The translations under genes were made by a program, and so were the position numbers. Positions 48,601-61,600 of a stretch of 64,000 nt of DNA are shown here, piece after piece. The DNA is from Mya arenaria (Eukaryota > Mollusca > Bivalvia > Myida > Myidae). Where the stretch lies: contig NC_069125.1 of the NCBI RefSeq assembly GCF_026914265.1, positions 66,143,479 to 66,207,478 of the forward strand, given 5' to 3'. The number at the start of each line of letters is the position of its first letter. Position 1 is the stretch's first letter. The notes beneath the pieces were generated by a model. It did not search any database. It was not told the origin of the DNA and saw nothing but the letters and a program-made list of their open reading frames with translations.

Positions 48601-51600
48601 AAGCTTTCCAGAACTACTACTGTCAAACTAAAATTTAAACTCTTCTGAATTCCTCTGACATAACCTATGAAAATAGAGTTAAGTTGTTTAATTTCACTTG
48701 ATTTTGCATTATTTCAACAGAATACAAGCTTAAGTTTATTATAAAAAAATGAATTTCCATTAATTGGTCCTTTTGTTTGTTTGTGTTTTCTGAACACATA
48801 GAATTCGATATCTTTGTTCTATCTCGTGTACTGTTTAAGTTTTTCATGCAGTTAATAATTTGCAAATTTATTAATTAATGCACTTATACATTTTCAAGTA
48901 TCAGTGGTTACACTGGTGACACATTTTTTAATTGGCCCGTCTGCTGCTGTTGTGAAAGTATGCATGACAATAATAGGTCAGACTCTTAAATATATTGGAG
49001 CCACAAGACTTGGGCTACAATAAATGTATTAGTGCGCAGTTTCAACATCTCAAAATATTGGGGCGGCGGTGCCTGTGCCTGCAGAGGAATTACACATAAT
49101 CACAGGAGCCTTTTCTGATATCAAATGCGAAGAATACTAGTGCAAAGTATGAAGCATGTTCTTTGCACTGGTGTTCTGGAGTTGGAATTATAGTAAAAGA
49201 TTGTTGATCATAAAAAATGTTGTTGTTTTTCTTGATCAGGAAGCCCAAAACCTATCCATCTGCAGAAGCTAAACATTAATTTGGTATGGGTGAAACACCT
49301 TGTATTGCATAACTATGGTCAATGTACACATTTATTCCGGTCTCTACCAAATTCAACTACATAAACCCGTTCAATGCCAAATACATAATAAATAGTTATC
49401 ACCATACTATACAATATATCTGTGGTTACTGTGGAAAAAGTGTTAAATTATTATTCAAAATTTATTAAATATCGAAATATGAAAAGCTATCACCAAACAG
49501 TTTCAAATTTCAAAATATGTGTTTAGGAACGGTATCATGAAAACATTATATTAAAATTTATATAGGCATTGAACAATAGAATCTGCCCTGTTAGCTCAAT
49601 GCTAGTGTCCCAGCAGTCCTCAGTTTTAGCACAAAACTGGATCGACCTAAAAGGTTAATAGGGAGGAATGTTGTGTGTGTGGGTAAGAACCAGCCGCCCG
49701 GTTAGCTCATTTGGTTAGATTGCCTTGCTAGTGTTACGCGGTCATGGGTCCGAGCCCAACACGGCGCACTTTTCCTCCCAAGATTACTTTTTTGTTCATT
49801 AAAACAAGTGAAATTGAGAACTGTTTAATCAGACCAAAAAATCAACAGGGAGAACCCCATTTAAGAGCTTTAGACACCCAAGTGTTTATTGGATCTTACT
49901 TGGCCCATTCGGCTCAACATCCTGTGAATGTTAAAGTTGCATTATTGTTTATACATACCAGTCAATGACAGCATTGCAGTTGTTGGAAGCTTGTTTCCTA
50001 GCTTGTAGAAATTCCCTCTTTTATTGACAAGGGAATCCATTGTGGTGGGTGGGCTAAAGCTTTTATCTGACAGCATGGTCAAAAGGGTTTACTGTTTGAC
50101 TTGAGTATTACAGTGGAAAGTCCTATTAAAAGGATACCCTTGGCAAAATTCTTTAATATTGGTTTATGAGGATGAAAAAGAATGATTGGTATCACCAACT
50201 CAAACTGGGGAAATACTTTGAAGATTAAAGCCACAAAGAAGTTGAACATGTCCAAAGAAGCAGAACTTCATTGTATATTGACCCAGGCTTGAAGTTCATT
50301 ACTCAAAACTAAATTAATTCTATGATTGGTCTTGTTGTAGTTGCCCAGGAGACAGAAGTTATCAATGCAGCCTTCGAGGACATAGCCCCTTGTCCCTGTG
50401 ATCTCACTGGTGGTTCATGTGATACAAACTGCTGCTGTGATTCTGTAAGCATTTCAAATTGTAAACAAATTTGGAAAGTTTAAAAACAGTAAAATTTGTT
50501 AGTGTTATATGTATGACTAAGTTTTTGATTCTTTTTGTTGAAGTCACTGTTGATCATATGATTTTAAGAACAACCATTAATATATACTGCATTGAGTAAA
50601 AAGCAAAACATGAATGTATCGTAACTTATATGACTACTGTAAAGAGTGCAAGACATGCTTTATAATAATACTTTTAAGTGTAAATGTTTCTTAAACTATT
50701 CCACTGCTATTTCAGGATTGCACAGATGATCAGAAGAGGACTTTTGAGGCCTGTATACCATTTCTGCCTGGGGGCCAGGATCCAGAGACACAGCATCACC
50801 GATGCACCTCCACCCACCAAAACAAGGAGGACTGGTTTCCCCTGCTCTGTGTTCAGTTTGAGTATAACGCCTTCCTCGGATACTTTTATGACTGGCAGAA
50901 AAAACTTGCAAACAATACTCAGACATTCCTTGACAGGCTGAGCACTGTGTCCTATTATTGGTACAGGTAAGGATAGAGTTAGTTTTTAGAGAAACAATTT
51001 TAAATGCAAATGTTATTTTTCCCTAAATTAAACTTGTCTTTGTTGTTTAAAACAGGTAAGATTTTTTGGAGGTTTTTCAAATGTTGTTTTGGTGTAGCAT
51101 AGGTTAATTGAGAAAAACTGTTTAAAATCTGCTTGTGATTGATTACTTTAGGGAACAGGACTCCAGGCAGGTTGCCGACCTGGGTGTTGTGGCGTACAAG
51201 TATGGAACCAGAGTGAAAACAAAGAGTGAAACCCCTAGTCGGTTTGGTACCTTCACTCTTCCCCAGCCTGTCCTCAGTGGTCAGTGCCTGGACACAGCCC
51301 CTGTCCAGTACCTGAAGAATCTTGACCACTCATGTACATTTACCCTCACTACTGATCTGTGCTCATCTTCATCCATCCTTAGCCGACTTTTCTATGTCCA
51401 AAATAGCAGTTTCACCTCTTCCTTCAGTGTTTTACAAGAATTCAATGGAATTAATGTGGCAATTACAAATGTAATATATAAATGTGCATCATCTGCCCAA
51501 GCTTCTACATATTTACGTTCAACAACTCCAATAACTGTTGATAGCTCAGCCACCTCAGATCTTCGACTGGATGAAAATTGTGTAGGAACCTGTGGAACAG

Positions 51601-54600
51601 ATCTCTGTGTTGATCTAAATACACCTGATTCGACAACCCCATCTACTACTGTGGATGACTGTACATCTCAAAATGTATTGGTCAATTTTACCCCTTCATA
51701 TAATAGTGTGTCTGAAATCTGCTCAAATGCTGTAATAGATGTTGAATACACTGCCCAGTGGGCTGGCAGCACTATTGTTAGAGTAGATGCTGTGATAATT
51801 GTTGGCGATATTCCGGTAAGAAGCAATAACGTGCCCAATGTCCTTTCACAACGTTTCAAGATGACCTTTCTCAACAATAACATAACAGATGCAGCAACAG
51901 ATAATTTTAACAACATAACTGGTGAGCCATACACAAGGTCAGGAAAGGTTGGATATGACAAAGGGAGTGAATTCTTCAGTGGATCCATAGTGTATAATAC
52001 CACAACTGATCCCCGGCAGTTCCTCTTTGTCAACAGTAATGCATCCAGGCAGATGGCAGTCTTTAGTCCAGGTATGAACTAATAATGACAAAACAAACTC
52101 CACAAGATGTTGTCACTGACTTCTTGGTCAAAGTGTACTTTCTAGTAGATTTAGTTCATTGATTTTAAATGTTGAGGACATTTTATAGTATAGGGCTTAC
52201 ATAAACTACTGGTACTTATATGCCATTTCAATGCATTCAAGTGTATTCTTTTAACATAAAATATCAATTTTGTTTGCTGTTTATTAGGATTAAATCAATA
52301 AGATAAAAATAATAATAATGAAGACTTGTTTTTTTCCCAGGACCTGACGGCCTGTGTGAGGGGTCGGGAAGGAGGGTTCTAAAATTTGGAGAAGACATCA
52401 CAACTTCCTGTACTCTGCAGCTGAACGTGGCGAACTTTACTGACTGTACAGCCCTCAGGTATATGATGGAGTGAACAATTGACTATGTATCACCCACATT
52501 TATTGCAGTGAACAATTGACTATGTATGATATCACTTACATTGATTGGAGTGAACTGTTGGTTGTGTATCACACACATTTATTGAAGTGAACAGTTGGTT
52601 ATGCATCACACACATTTATTGGAGTGAACAGTTGGTTATGTATCACACACATTTATTGGAGTTAACAATTGACTATGTATGATATCACTTACATTGATTG
52701 GAGTGAACTGTTGGTTATGTATCACACACATTTATTGGAGTGAACTGTTGGTTATGTATCACACACATTGATTGGAGTGAACTGTTGGTTATGTATCACA
52801 CACATTTATTGGAGTGAACTGTTGGTTATGTATCACACACATTGATTGGAGTGAACTGTTGGTTATGTATCACACACATTTATTGGAGTTAACAATTGAC
52901 TATGTATGATATCACTTACATTGATTGGAGTGAACTGTTGGTTATGTATCACACACATTTATTGGAGTGAACTGTTGGTTATGTATCACACACATTTATT
53001 GGAGTGAACTGTTGGTTATGTATCACACACATTGATTGGAGTGAACTGTTGGTTATGTATCACACACATTTATTGGAGTGAACTCTTGGTTATGTATCAC
53101 ACACATTTATTGGAGTAAACACTTGGCTATGTAACACACACTGATTTATCATACATACATGTATTGCATCAACCAACTTTTTGCAGATAAATGTTAAAAC
53201 AGATGAACATTATGGTTGCTTTCAAAATGTTTGCAGCTTGTCTAGTTGGTACCAATAATTTTGTTTTCACAATTTAAAAGCATAAAACGGTGTTTCTTGT
53301 GACTGAAAATGGGGCCGAAATCGGCCCCTTTCACAATGCCACAAAGTATATTATACTTTTTTCACAAAAGTTGGTTTTAAAACAATCCCCCCAAAAATAT
53401 TAAGAAACAATTCAACTCTTAACAAGTAAACTAGAACAGTCATGATTAAATGCATTTCTTATCTCTTAAATTTCTGTATCTTAAAGTGCCTTTGCTTTGT
53501 TTCATTGTTTGAAATATAGTATTTGAAATATACCGATAGAATCATAAATTCACAATTTAAGGCATTTTGTCACTATTTTCACAATTCTAAGGGCAATGGC
53601 CCCATTCACAAAAATGGTGAGAAAAACAACAACACTGTTACTTACTTATTTGCCTTATGACAGGAAGCGCATGATCTACTACCTCAACTCCCTGATGCCA
53701 GCAGATGTGTTGGGAAGACGGGGATACAATGATCAGCTAAACTCCGCATTCTGGGTCCCTGTCCTCAGGTAGTATTCATGCTTTGTTTGAACTTCATTCA
53801 TAGATTTAAGCAAACAAATATAAGTATTATTGCAATGATCATCACAATCATGCCATCATCATGCTACATAAGGTTCTTTGGAAAACATATTGTTAAAACT
53901 TTTGCTTTGGATGTCGATATTAATATCGGTATGTTTATTTCACAAATTGGTTATTCCTCACATGTTAAAAACTTTTTAAAAAAATGAAAAGCTAATCTAG
54001 AATACCCAGACTACAATGGATGCAATCAGTTGTTCCCTCTTTTTGTGGAAAGATTATCTTTTGAGATGAATAATTTACCTTAGTTCTCTAACTCATCATC
54101 TTCAGGGAAGATCTGACCCAGGGCTGCACGCTGAGCGAGTATTTCCCACTGGGCTCCAGCCCGGTGGACCGGAGGGCCGGAATCTGCTTCAACATGACCA
54201 ACACCATACAACTAGACATCTTCTACGCAGAAACGGGACAGTCTAATAGCTACCCAATCTATGAAGTGCTTGGTAGTAAAGTTAGGTCAGGCTTTCTTTT
54301 TGCTCATCAAAATGTGTTTGTTAATGTTGTATTTCATGCTTGTCAATAAATTGAGGATTGTGTTGTGATTTGTACACTTGTTGCATTACTTCATCTTGTA
54401 ATTTTGATTTGTAAAAAAGAAATCAATAACACAAATAAGTAATACAAATTCTTCCTTTTTTGTCAGACTTGTCTCATGTTGTTACAATTAAATAGAAAAT
54501 AATTGCATGTATGTTGCAACTTTACAGCTACCAGAACACCAGCTGGTCTGTACGCTGTTCGAATATGGCCGGGGGCGTGTGTGAGGGGACCGAGAGCCAA

Positions 54601-55200
54601 CCCTTCCTGCTCACCTCCCGCGTCCGCTTCACACAGATACCACCTCAGATACCCAAGCCCGTCTCCAAGTATGTGACACTGTTGTTGTTTTTTTAAATGT
54701 TGTACATGATGTGATAAAAGTTTTAAATTTGTAATTACCAAAATATAATGATTCATTTAACAACCCATCCTTTATGGTGTGCCTTGCTGTTGGGATAAGT
54801 TCTCAACTGATTCCATTTTTAATATTTATATTTACATTATTTGTGTAATATGTCTTTCTGTAATTAGTTTGCGAGCGTAGATGGCAAGCTACTCCAGTCA
54901 TAAAGAATGTAAAAAATTATTTACTGGTCTAAACTCAAGTCAGTATTTTATTATTGTTAAATAAAAAGCCGTATTACAGTTACAATTAATTATAATTGAA
55001 TTCGATTATTTTGCAGGTATTATGAGTCACCGCGTGAAGATAACAAGCAGCTATGTCCTGGTGACCGATGCTGGGACAACCTCATGCACCCCTTCACCAG
55101 GCGGTATAATTCTGAGAGTCGTGAATACGTGTTTGGGATGGTTTCATTGTCAATCATATTCTTCATTGGATACGGCCTTGTCTCTAGGCCATTTTGGTGA
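45620..55200 (+). CDS. Tectonic family protein (ciliary transition zone)
   Basis: Exons: 45620-45674 (end uncertain), 50341-50444, 50716-50966, 51152-52071, 52341-52458, 53664-53768, 54106-54285, 54528-54668, 55017-55200. Phases match throughout; about 685 residues. The start gives a signal peptide (MHTFAALFLLAVSSASAQ). Next comes the family's Cys cluster (CPCDLTGGSCD, then NCCCDSDC), a long Ser/Thr-rich extracellular domain encoded mainly by one 920-nt exon, VLGRRGYNDQLNSAFWVP, YPIYEVLGSKVSYQNTSW, and a C-terminal membrane segment (FGMVSLSIIFFIGYGLV) before SRPFW. Tectonics belong to the MKS/B9 complex that gates the ciliary membrane. Length and the C-terminal anchor favour TCTN2 or TCTN3 over TCTN1, but I cannot fix the paralogue. 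The exon 1 donor (CAAA|GTTCGT) is weak; an undetected small exon in the 4.7-kb first intron is possible. Confidence 0.88.
45745..47830 (-). mobile_element. 5'-truncated LINE of the CR1/Jockey group
   Basis: Minus-strand reverse transcriptase from about 47820 to 46862: CFRDKRSCETQLIELTDYL, LLDFSKAFDKVNHLKLLF, TSGVPQGSVLGPLFFLIYIN, the catalytic FADDTAVYL (F in place of the usual Y), FNPSKCQVL and LAYKTLVRPQLEYAGTIWHP. A one-base frameshift near 46870 separates this from the C-terminal part (MHPLCFRQIQVKTDYHKFSF, WNSLPNHIV). The 3' UTR ends in a GATA microsatellite (45745-45765), as CR1-like LINEs do. The endonuclease and 5' part are missing. A Mutator-like MITE interrupts the 3' region. It lies in tectonic intron 1, antisense to the host gene. 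Confidence 0.88.
45920..46619 (-). mobile_element. Mutator-like MITE, copy 2, nested in the LINE
   Basis: 700 bp, the reverse-oriented relative of 15562-16258. The right terminus reversed is TAGTCCAAATAATTGTAC and the left terminus is TAGTCTAAAATAATAGAC. Perfect 9-bp duplications GATAAAAAG lie at 45911-45919 and 46620-46628. LINE sequence continues on both sides, so this insertion is younger than the LINE. Confidence 0.88.
47831..49574. other. Rest of tectonic intron 1 before the SINE
   Basis: AT-rich intronic sequence with no supported exon or RNA gene. There is a short direct duplication of GGACAGCAGTAGTT near 48308-48335. Other repeats are not recognised. Confidence 0.4.
49575..49870 (+). 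mobile_element. Two tandem tRNA-derived SINE units
   Basis: The second unit (about 49690-49870) has an A-box region CCGGTTAGCTCATTTGGTTA and a B box GGTCATGGGTCCGAGCCC. It is followed by a tail with AAATCAACAGGGAGAACCCC. The first unit (about 49575-49690) has CTGTTAGCTCAATGCTAGTG and a matching tail GGTTAATAGGGAGGAATG. It lies in tectonic intron 1 in sense orientation. Confidence 0.6.
52463..53130. repeat. 37-bp minisatellite in a tectonic intron
   Basis: About 18 units of GGAGTGAACTGTTGGTTATG followed by TATCACACACATTTATT. Some units are extended by a TGATATCACTTACATTG segment. The array starts within about 10 bp of the donor of exon 52341-52458. Confidence 0.92.
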
Positions 55201-56080
55201 TGTTGCTCAAATAGTGGGGAGTTTTAAATTCAGCTGTGATAGGAGGAAGAGTTATGTAAAACTAGTACCGGTAGAACTACATGTTCACTCGTAATTGATA
55301 GAGATTCATAAGAGATTTAATGTTCATTGACTGCCTGGAAAAGTTAATCCTGCTATCCATTGTGTGGGAGAATGACAGCTGAACTCAATGGATGAAGTAT
55401 GATGGTGGAAAATGGTGAATCCCGGGCATGGTTGTGACAGGGAATCCCGGGCATGGTTGTGACAGGGAATGGTGCATAATTATATTGATAAAAAAATCTT
55501 ATAAATAGATTACCGCTATTACTAGGGTGTCTGAGTGTGCTAATTAATCACTGCTAGAGATTTTGGAAAATCAGTGTGAAGTACAGTATATTTTTTAGAT
55601 AAATGTTGGATACTTCCATATTTGTTTTAACCCTTAAAATCAAAATGAAGCTTTGATTTGAAGGTTTATGATTAAGTTAAATTGTAATCATGAAAATGCA
55701 GTTAAATAGATAAAAGAATGTGCTTTTTAGCTTGTCTGTTTTTTTTAAGAAAACAAGTCACTGTATTGTGATACACTTGCTGTCTGCGTATGTGTCATAT
55801 AAGAAAATAGACATTACAGATTTTTTTTTTTTTTAAATATTGAAACAACACTTGGAAGTTGGATCCCATGTTGCCTGAGACAGAACGCACATGAACAGCA
55901 GGGCCCGTAACTCTGGCTTTAAGTATTGTCAAATAATTCCCATTCTCTTGAAATAAACAACTACAGACTATTTATGTCAGCTCTGTGGTACTCTTGTGTA
56001 AGTTGTTAACATTGTAAATATAAATGTATTTTATTTATTTATTAGTGACTAATTTATACAAATAAATGTTTGAAACTGTA
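55201..56080 (+). other. Probable 3' UTR of the tectonic gene and following DNA
   Basis: It follows the stop codon. A 25-bp direct duplication (GGGAATCCCGGGCATGGTTG at about 55434) is present. AATAAA motifs near 55952 and 56060 are candidate poly(A) signals. No other gene seen. Confidence 0.4.
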
Positions 56081-56620
56081 TCTTCTTCAGTGAATTTTTG
56101 AAACTATTTTCAAATCGCACGGTCCGTCTGTCCATGCATCCGTCCTTCTGTTTGTTTTTCCTTTTGGGCTGTAATCTCCACAGTGTGATTTTGAATAAAA
56201 ACCTGGCACAGATGTAACACACAGAGGCTACGTGTCTTGTGAAGAGTCCCACATCCCCACGTGGCCACCAGGCCACACTTAAAATGTTGATCATTATGGA
56301 ATGCTGTGTATGTATAGAAAGATATTAGATGGTCATGTCAAGGCTGTAACTTTGTCATGCAGAAGGGAATTTTAATATAACCTGGCAAAGATAATTGGCA
56401 TATAAAGACGACGTGTCGCATGCAAGACCCTATTCCCTAAGCTTGAAGGTCATGGTGAAGAGGTTAATCTTAATTTGTTTTTGCATAAATGCACGAGAGT
56501 TTTAGTGGTTGTGCCCGTGCTGTAACTGTCACTGCCTTAAAGGTCAAGGTCACATTTAGAGGTTAATCATTATGGAATGCCGCCTAATTATATGCACATA
56601 CAGTATAGTTGATCCTGTTA
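56080..56620 (-). repeat. Degenerate pearl-like remnant, reversed
   Basis: The plus strand shows CGCACGGTCCGTCTGTCCAT, the complement of the microsatellite end of pearl-like elements. Divergent core pieces follow (GACGACGTGTCGCATGCAAG, CTTGAAGGTCATGG). Confidence 0.55.
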
Positions 56621-58657
56621 TTATAAAAATAACATGGCACAAATGCAAGGCACACAGGCGATGATTTACTATAAAATTATGTTCAACGAACTAAATTAAA
56701 TATGCTTCGAAATACCATTGAATCACTAGACGCTGACCTTTGGAGTTTTATGAATGAGGCATTTCCAATTAAGAATAATTCATATGCAAGTGTGTATGTC
56801 TGAGCATGAATATTTACTTAATTAAGTGCAATTTATTTGATATCAAGTTTTGATATAAACTTCCGTGTTGTCACTTATTAAAGCCAAAGTTTGCTTGATC
56901 TAGGTCAGGGTCAAGAATGGTTTATATTGGATCAAGTATTAAAAATACACATTTGAGGCCACATTTTCGTTCAACAATTGAGCCAAAATATAATTGCTTT
57001 TGACAATTCATTCCTTCGTGTGACCTTGTACATGACACCGCCTCAGCAGGGTGAATATGTGTGAAAAAATGCCAACTTGGATTATAGTTCAGATTTTTTT
57101 CTTTTCTTTTTAAATTTTGTGTATTTTTTAAATAGTTTTCCTCAGTAGGATAATAGTTAATAAATATGTATTATCAAACAACGCCCGTCATCAACATCGA
57201 GCCAGCTAAGGGTGTATATTATTAAACGTTACATTGACTGAAAATAGCCCAGAAAAATCTTGAGAATAAGTTATTAGGACCATTAACTCCATTTCAGTGT
57301 TGTTTAACAGTAATGCAAGTAAGTGATGAAAAAAGCATATCTATAGAGATTATATAAATATATAATTTTAACCATGACCTCTAAATATTACCTTTACCTA
57401 TGTCGTAATTACAAACACGTACGTGTCTTAATTATATTAGTTTGCTAATTTATATTTAAGCTATTTCAAGTAAGAAATTTTAATTATTAAATGCCCATTG
57501 AGAGTGACCATCTTGATTTATTAGTCCGAGAGCTCAGGTGTATGGCATCAATGGAAACCCATTTCTTAAGTGCTCGAATTATAGAATATATACACAAAAA
57601 GGCGTGTATGTACTTGAATTACCTAATTACCATACACGACCTTGTGCATAAAGCCAAGACAAGCCAAGCTATATAAAAAAGTATTATTGACTTAAATGAA
57701 GTAAATGTAACCTTTACTTTTGTGGGCGACACTTAGCCTTGTGTTGATCGACCTTGTTAATTATGCGTGATCAAGCTAACAGTCCGGACAAGTACGTAAA
57801 GCAGTAAAGAAATTACATATACTTTTTAGTGTGTGTCTACCTTATCCCTGATACGTTTGCATGCCGAGATTCTCAAGATAGGTGGTACAATAAGAAGCTG
57901 AGTAAATTTTCCCACGGAGTCATGTCATGTTAAGGCAATTTTCATTTGCTTTCATCAATTTAAATGGACTATTTTATTTATGTTCAAAGTATAATTATTC
58001 TACATTACCAAAGAGACAATAGGAATATAATCTACGGTATGGAGTAAGTGATAATATTAATACAGTAGAGTTATAAACCATATGGGTGAAAATATAGCAT
58101 ATGATCAAAATGCACCATTTCGGATTGAAAAGTGTTAAATTTTCATTAACCCCCTTGCCAACATTTTAAACCATTTAAATTATGGTTCTGAGGGAGGGGC
58201 GAATGTCAAAAGGTTTTGTCTCTTAGTTACACCCCAATTCATAACTATTAGATTCAAATTTAAAGGTATTTCTTTCAAAATCATCGCACTCAATTCATCA
58301 GCTTATCATTTGATAATGTTAATTATAAATGGTTATACACGGAGCTTAAACAAATAACCGTTTGGGGTGGAGACGTTTTTACTGTATATCGAACACCGGA
58401 AACTGGTTTGGTATCCAGCTTCCCTTCTTATTTTTCAATATTCACCGACGCTTAAGGGAACCGGCTATTTTCACAACTCACCGTGGCCAACAAACTGATT
58501 ACATACGATCAAAGTCCGTTTTCTTATTTATTTGTAAAGGATATGATACGTTCGTTATGTAGAGTAACCTATAAATATCATAACACTCTTAAACCTCTTA
58601 ACCAATGTTATCTATAACCAATAGAAAGTCAGAAATTGCCCTTTACTGTAGTGTACA
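56621..58657. other. Gene-free stretch before the VMP1-like gene
   Basis: No supported gene or clear mobile element. It must contain the upstream region of the rightward gene starting at 58658. Confidence 0.4.
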
Positions 58658-61600
58658 ATGTTGAATAAGTTGACACAAGAGGAAATACAAAGTTGGACAG
58701 CCGCACAGTTACGTGCTCAATTAAAAAAGCGTAAACTAGGAACAAATGGAAAGAAAAATGAATTGGTAAGATGAAAGTCTATCATTTCATGTATTATTTC
58801 ATATCAATATACTGCTCATAAAATTAACTCTTTATGCACTATAAGTCATATTGGAAAAGTAGTAGACAAAAAGCAATACACCTTCATAATTGGTGTCAGG
58901 ACATTACTGACCATGGACATTATGAACCAGACATAGCGGACCATATTTCAGGAAATTATGGACCATGATTTAAGATTACTTACAGTGTGTTTCATAATGT
59001 ACCATTCAGGCATGTAAGAAGGAAATTGACATTGGGGCCACGGAAGGGGTGGGCTGGGGAGGTGTGTCCCCTTCCTGTCGAGTTTTTTTTAAATTTGAAG
59101 CATTGAAAGACTCGATTTCCAGTGAGCTCAGGTTTTTTTTTCATGTTATTGTCTAAACCTTTTTTCGGTTAAAGCGACAGTCCGCAAAAGTAACCGTATT
59201 TCAAAAGTTTTTAATAAGTTCCACATTGTTTCAGACCGACTGAACCGCAATTATTTTTTAAAAAATCGCTTTAATAACTTAGATTTAACAAATTGAAAAT
59301 TGCCGAAAGTTGCTATTTTTAGACGGCAAAAGAGAAAGTAGGTCTACGGTTTTTCCGACTACTCTTGGGGGTGATACTATTTCCCGGTCCCGGTCTCATC
59401 CGGTCCCGGTCTCCTCCGGTCTCTGTTTTATAGTAGCTATCGGGCGTGATCAAAAAGGTGTTAATGACCGCGGGGGGTAATAGGATTACAAAAGATTACA
59501 GTTGATTAAAACATTAGATATTTGATGATAATTATGTCACTATTTATTTCAAATTTTATATCAATAAAACATAAAATAAATTTAGGCAAAGATAAAAACA
59601 TGAAATTTACTTGTTTACATGCGATGAACATTGTATAATGTTTTACGCAATAAACATATCGTATCGTATCGATATGAGTCGATATGAGTCGGATATGCAA
59701 ACATGGAATTTTTCAATTGTAATCATTTATGCTTAAAAATTTTTATGTCGGGGGGGGGGGGTGGTAAACATAAAAGGAAGAACAATAACATAACATAACA
59801 TAATTTAAAAGGTGCAATTCTAAGTTACTTCATACTCTAGCCGTCCTCAATCTTTTATGCAAAAAACATGAGCATTTGTACTGCATCGCATCTTTCTCTA
59901 CACCTTTAACACGAATTGCATAAATAGTGTATACCTATAACAAATTGCATAAATTAAGACATAATGTTTATATATTTTATACCATTTTGTTACATATAAA
60001 AACAAATAAGATTGTCAAAATCGTGTTATAAACATCAGCAACACAATCCGTTGCCTGGGGCCATAAGTTATGAACCGGGAATTATGAGACCGGATTTTAC
60101 GAGGAGAGACCGGGAAATAGTATCGCCCTGCGCATGCGCAAGAACTTTGGAATCCCACTGTTTTTTCTATTTATATAACCGTTAACTCTCGGGGGCCGAT
60201 AGTTAAGAAGAGATATTGAAAATGACACGAAAAACTCATTTCTAGGTCGATTTGAACCAAATTTTTTTTGGATTCGTCAGTCAGGAATGCTTATCAACAC
60301 ATAGATGAATTTTTTTTTTTTTCATGGCTAATTTGCCCGATTTGCGGACTGTCGCTTTAAAATAACATTATGAGCAACAGCGACATATCGATTATTGTGC
60401 AATCATAAATTATAATAAATGCCAGTATTTATTTACTTTTAAACATTCAATGTATTTTTAAATAACAAATAAGCGCAGTTTACTTCTTCATAGTGAAGCC
60501 ACAGCTGACTTTGGAACCATTGCGAGTTGAATGCCCCGTGTTCAGTTTTTTTAGTACCAAAAGATCTCTTTGGAAATTTAAAACTTTTAGGCAGATTTGG
60601 AACGTCCATTTTAAAGTCAAACTTTAATGTGACCAGTTTGAACAAATGCATATTGCTGGCTATTTAATGACAATTCTATTTTAACGATTAATTGCAATTA
60701 TCATAATCAACTACAGTTTTTGACACATCAAAAACGACACAAATAATTATTGTCTTATTGCCTCTTCTTCCACTTACCCGTCTTTGATAATCTGCTGCCT
60801 GTTTTCACATCAATTAGCTAGATTATCACAGGTTTAATTATGACATTGTGACCTGTTTATTCAATATCGTGTCAGACTGGTATTGATCTACATGCGCGTA
60901 GCTTTAAATTTAAAATACTATTATTAAGAAAATTGGTATCAAATATTCGTTGCCCCATTGCCGTTACTAGCCAGAATATTGGCTCCTACGCACCTGCCAA
61001 TTTGGGGACACTACAGACCATGTATATTTGTGTATCATGTGTATATTTATATGTTCTTATTTGCTTGATTGCTTTCTGAAATGACCTTCAGATTGTCATA
61101 TTTGTTTATTTTCTTTCATCTGATTTAATTATACCCCCACAAATGAAGTTTGAGGGGGTATATAGGATTGAGCTTGTCGGTCTGTCTGTCGGTCGGTCGG
61201 TCTGTCGGTCGGTCTGTCGGTTTTCATGGTTTCCGGACAATAACTCTAGGCTAGACGGATTTGAACAATTTTTGGTACACAGGTGTAACATCAGAAGATA
61301 CAGGTCAAGTTCGATATTGGGGCTGGTGGGGCCAAGGTCACTGTTACTTAAAATAGAAAAACGGTTTCCGGATGATAACTCATGATAGGCTTGACAGATT
61401 TGAAAAATTTTTGGTACACAGGTGTAACATCAGAAGATACAGGTCAAGTTCGATATTGGGGCTGGTGGGGTCAAGGTCACTGTTATGGAAAATAGAAAAA
61501 CGGTTTCCGGACGATAACTCATGAAAGGCTTGACAGATTTTAAAAAAATTTGGTACACAGGTGTAACATCAGAAGATACAGGTCAAGTTCGATATTGGGG

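Noticed and set aside
51668-52033. 121-codon minus-strand frame
   Set aside because: It is a shadow of the large tectonic exon 51152-52071 on the opposite strand.
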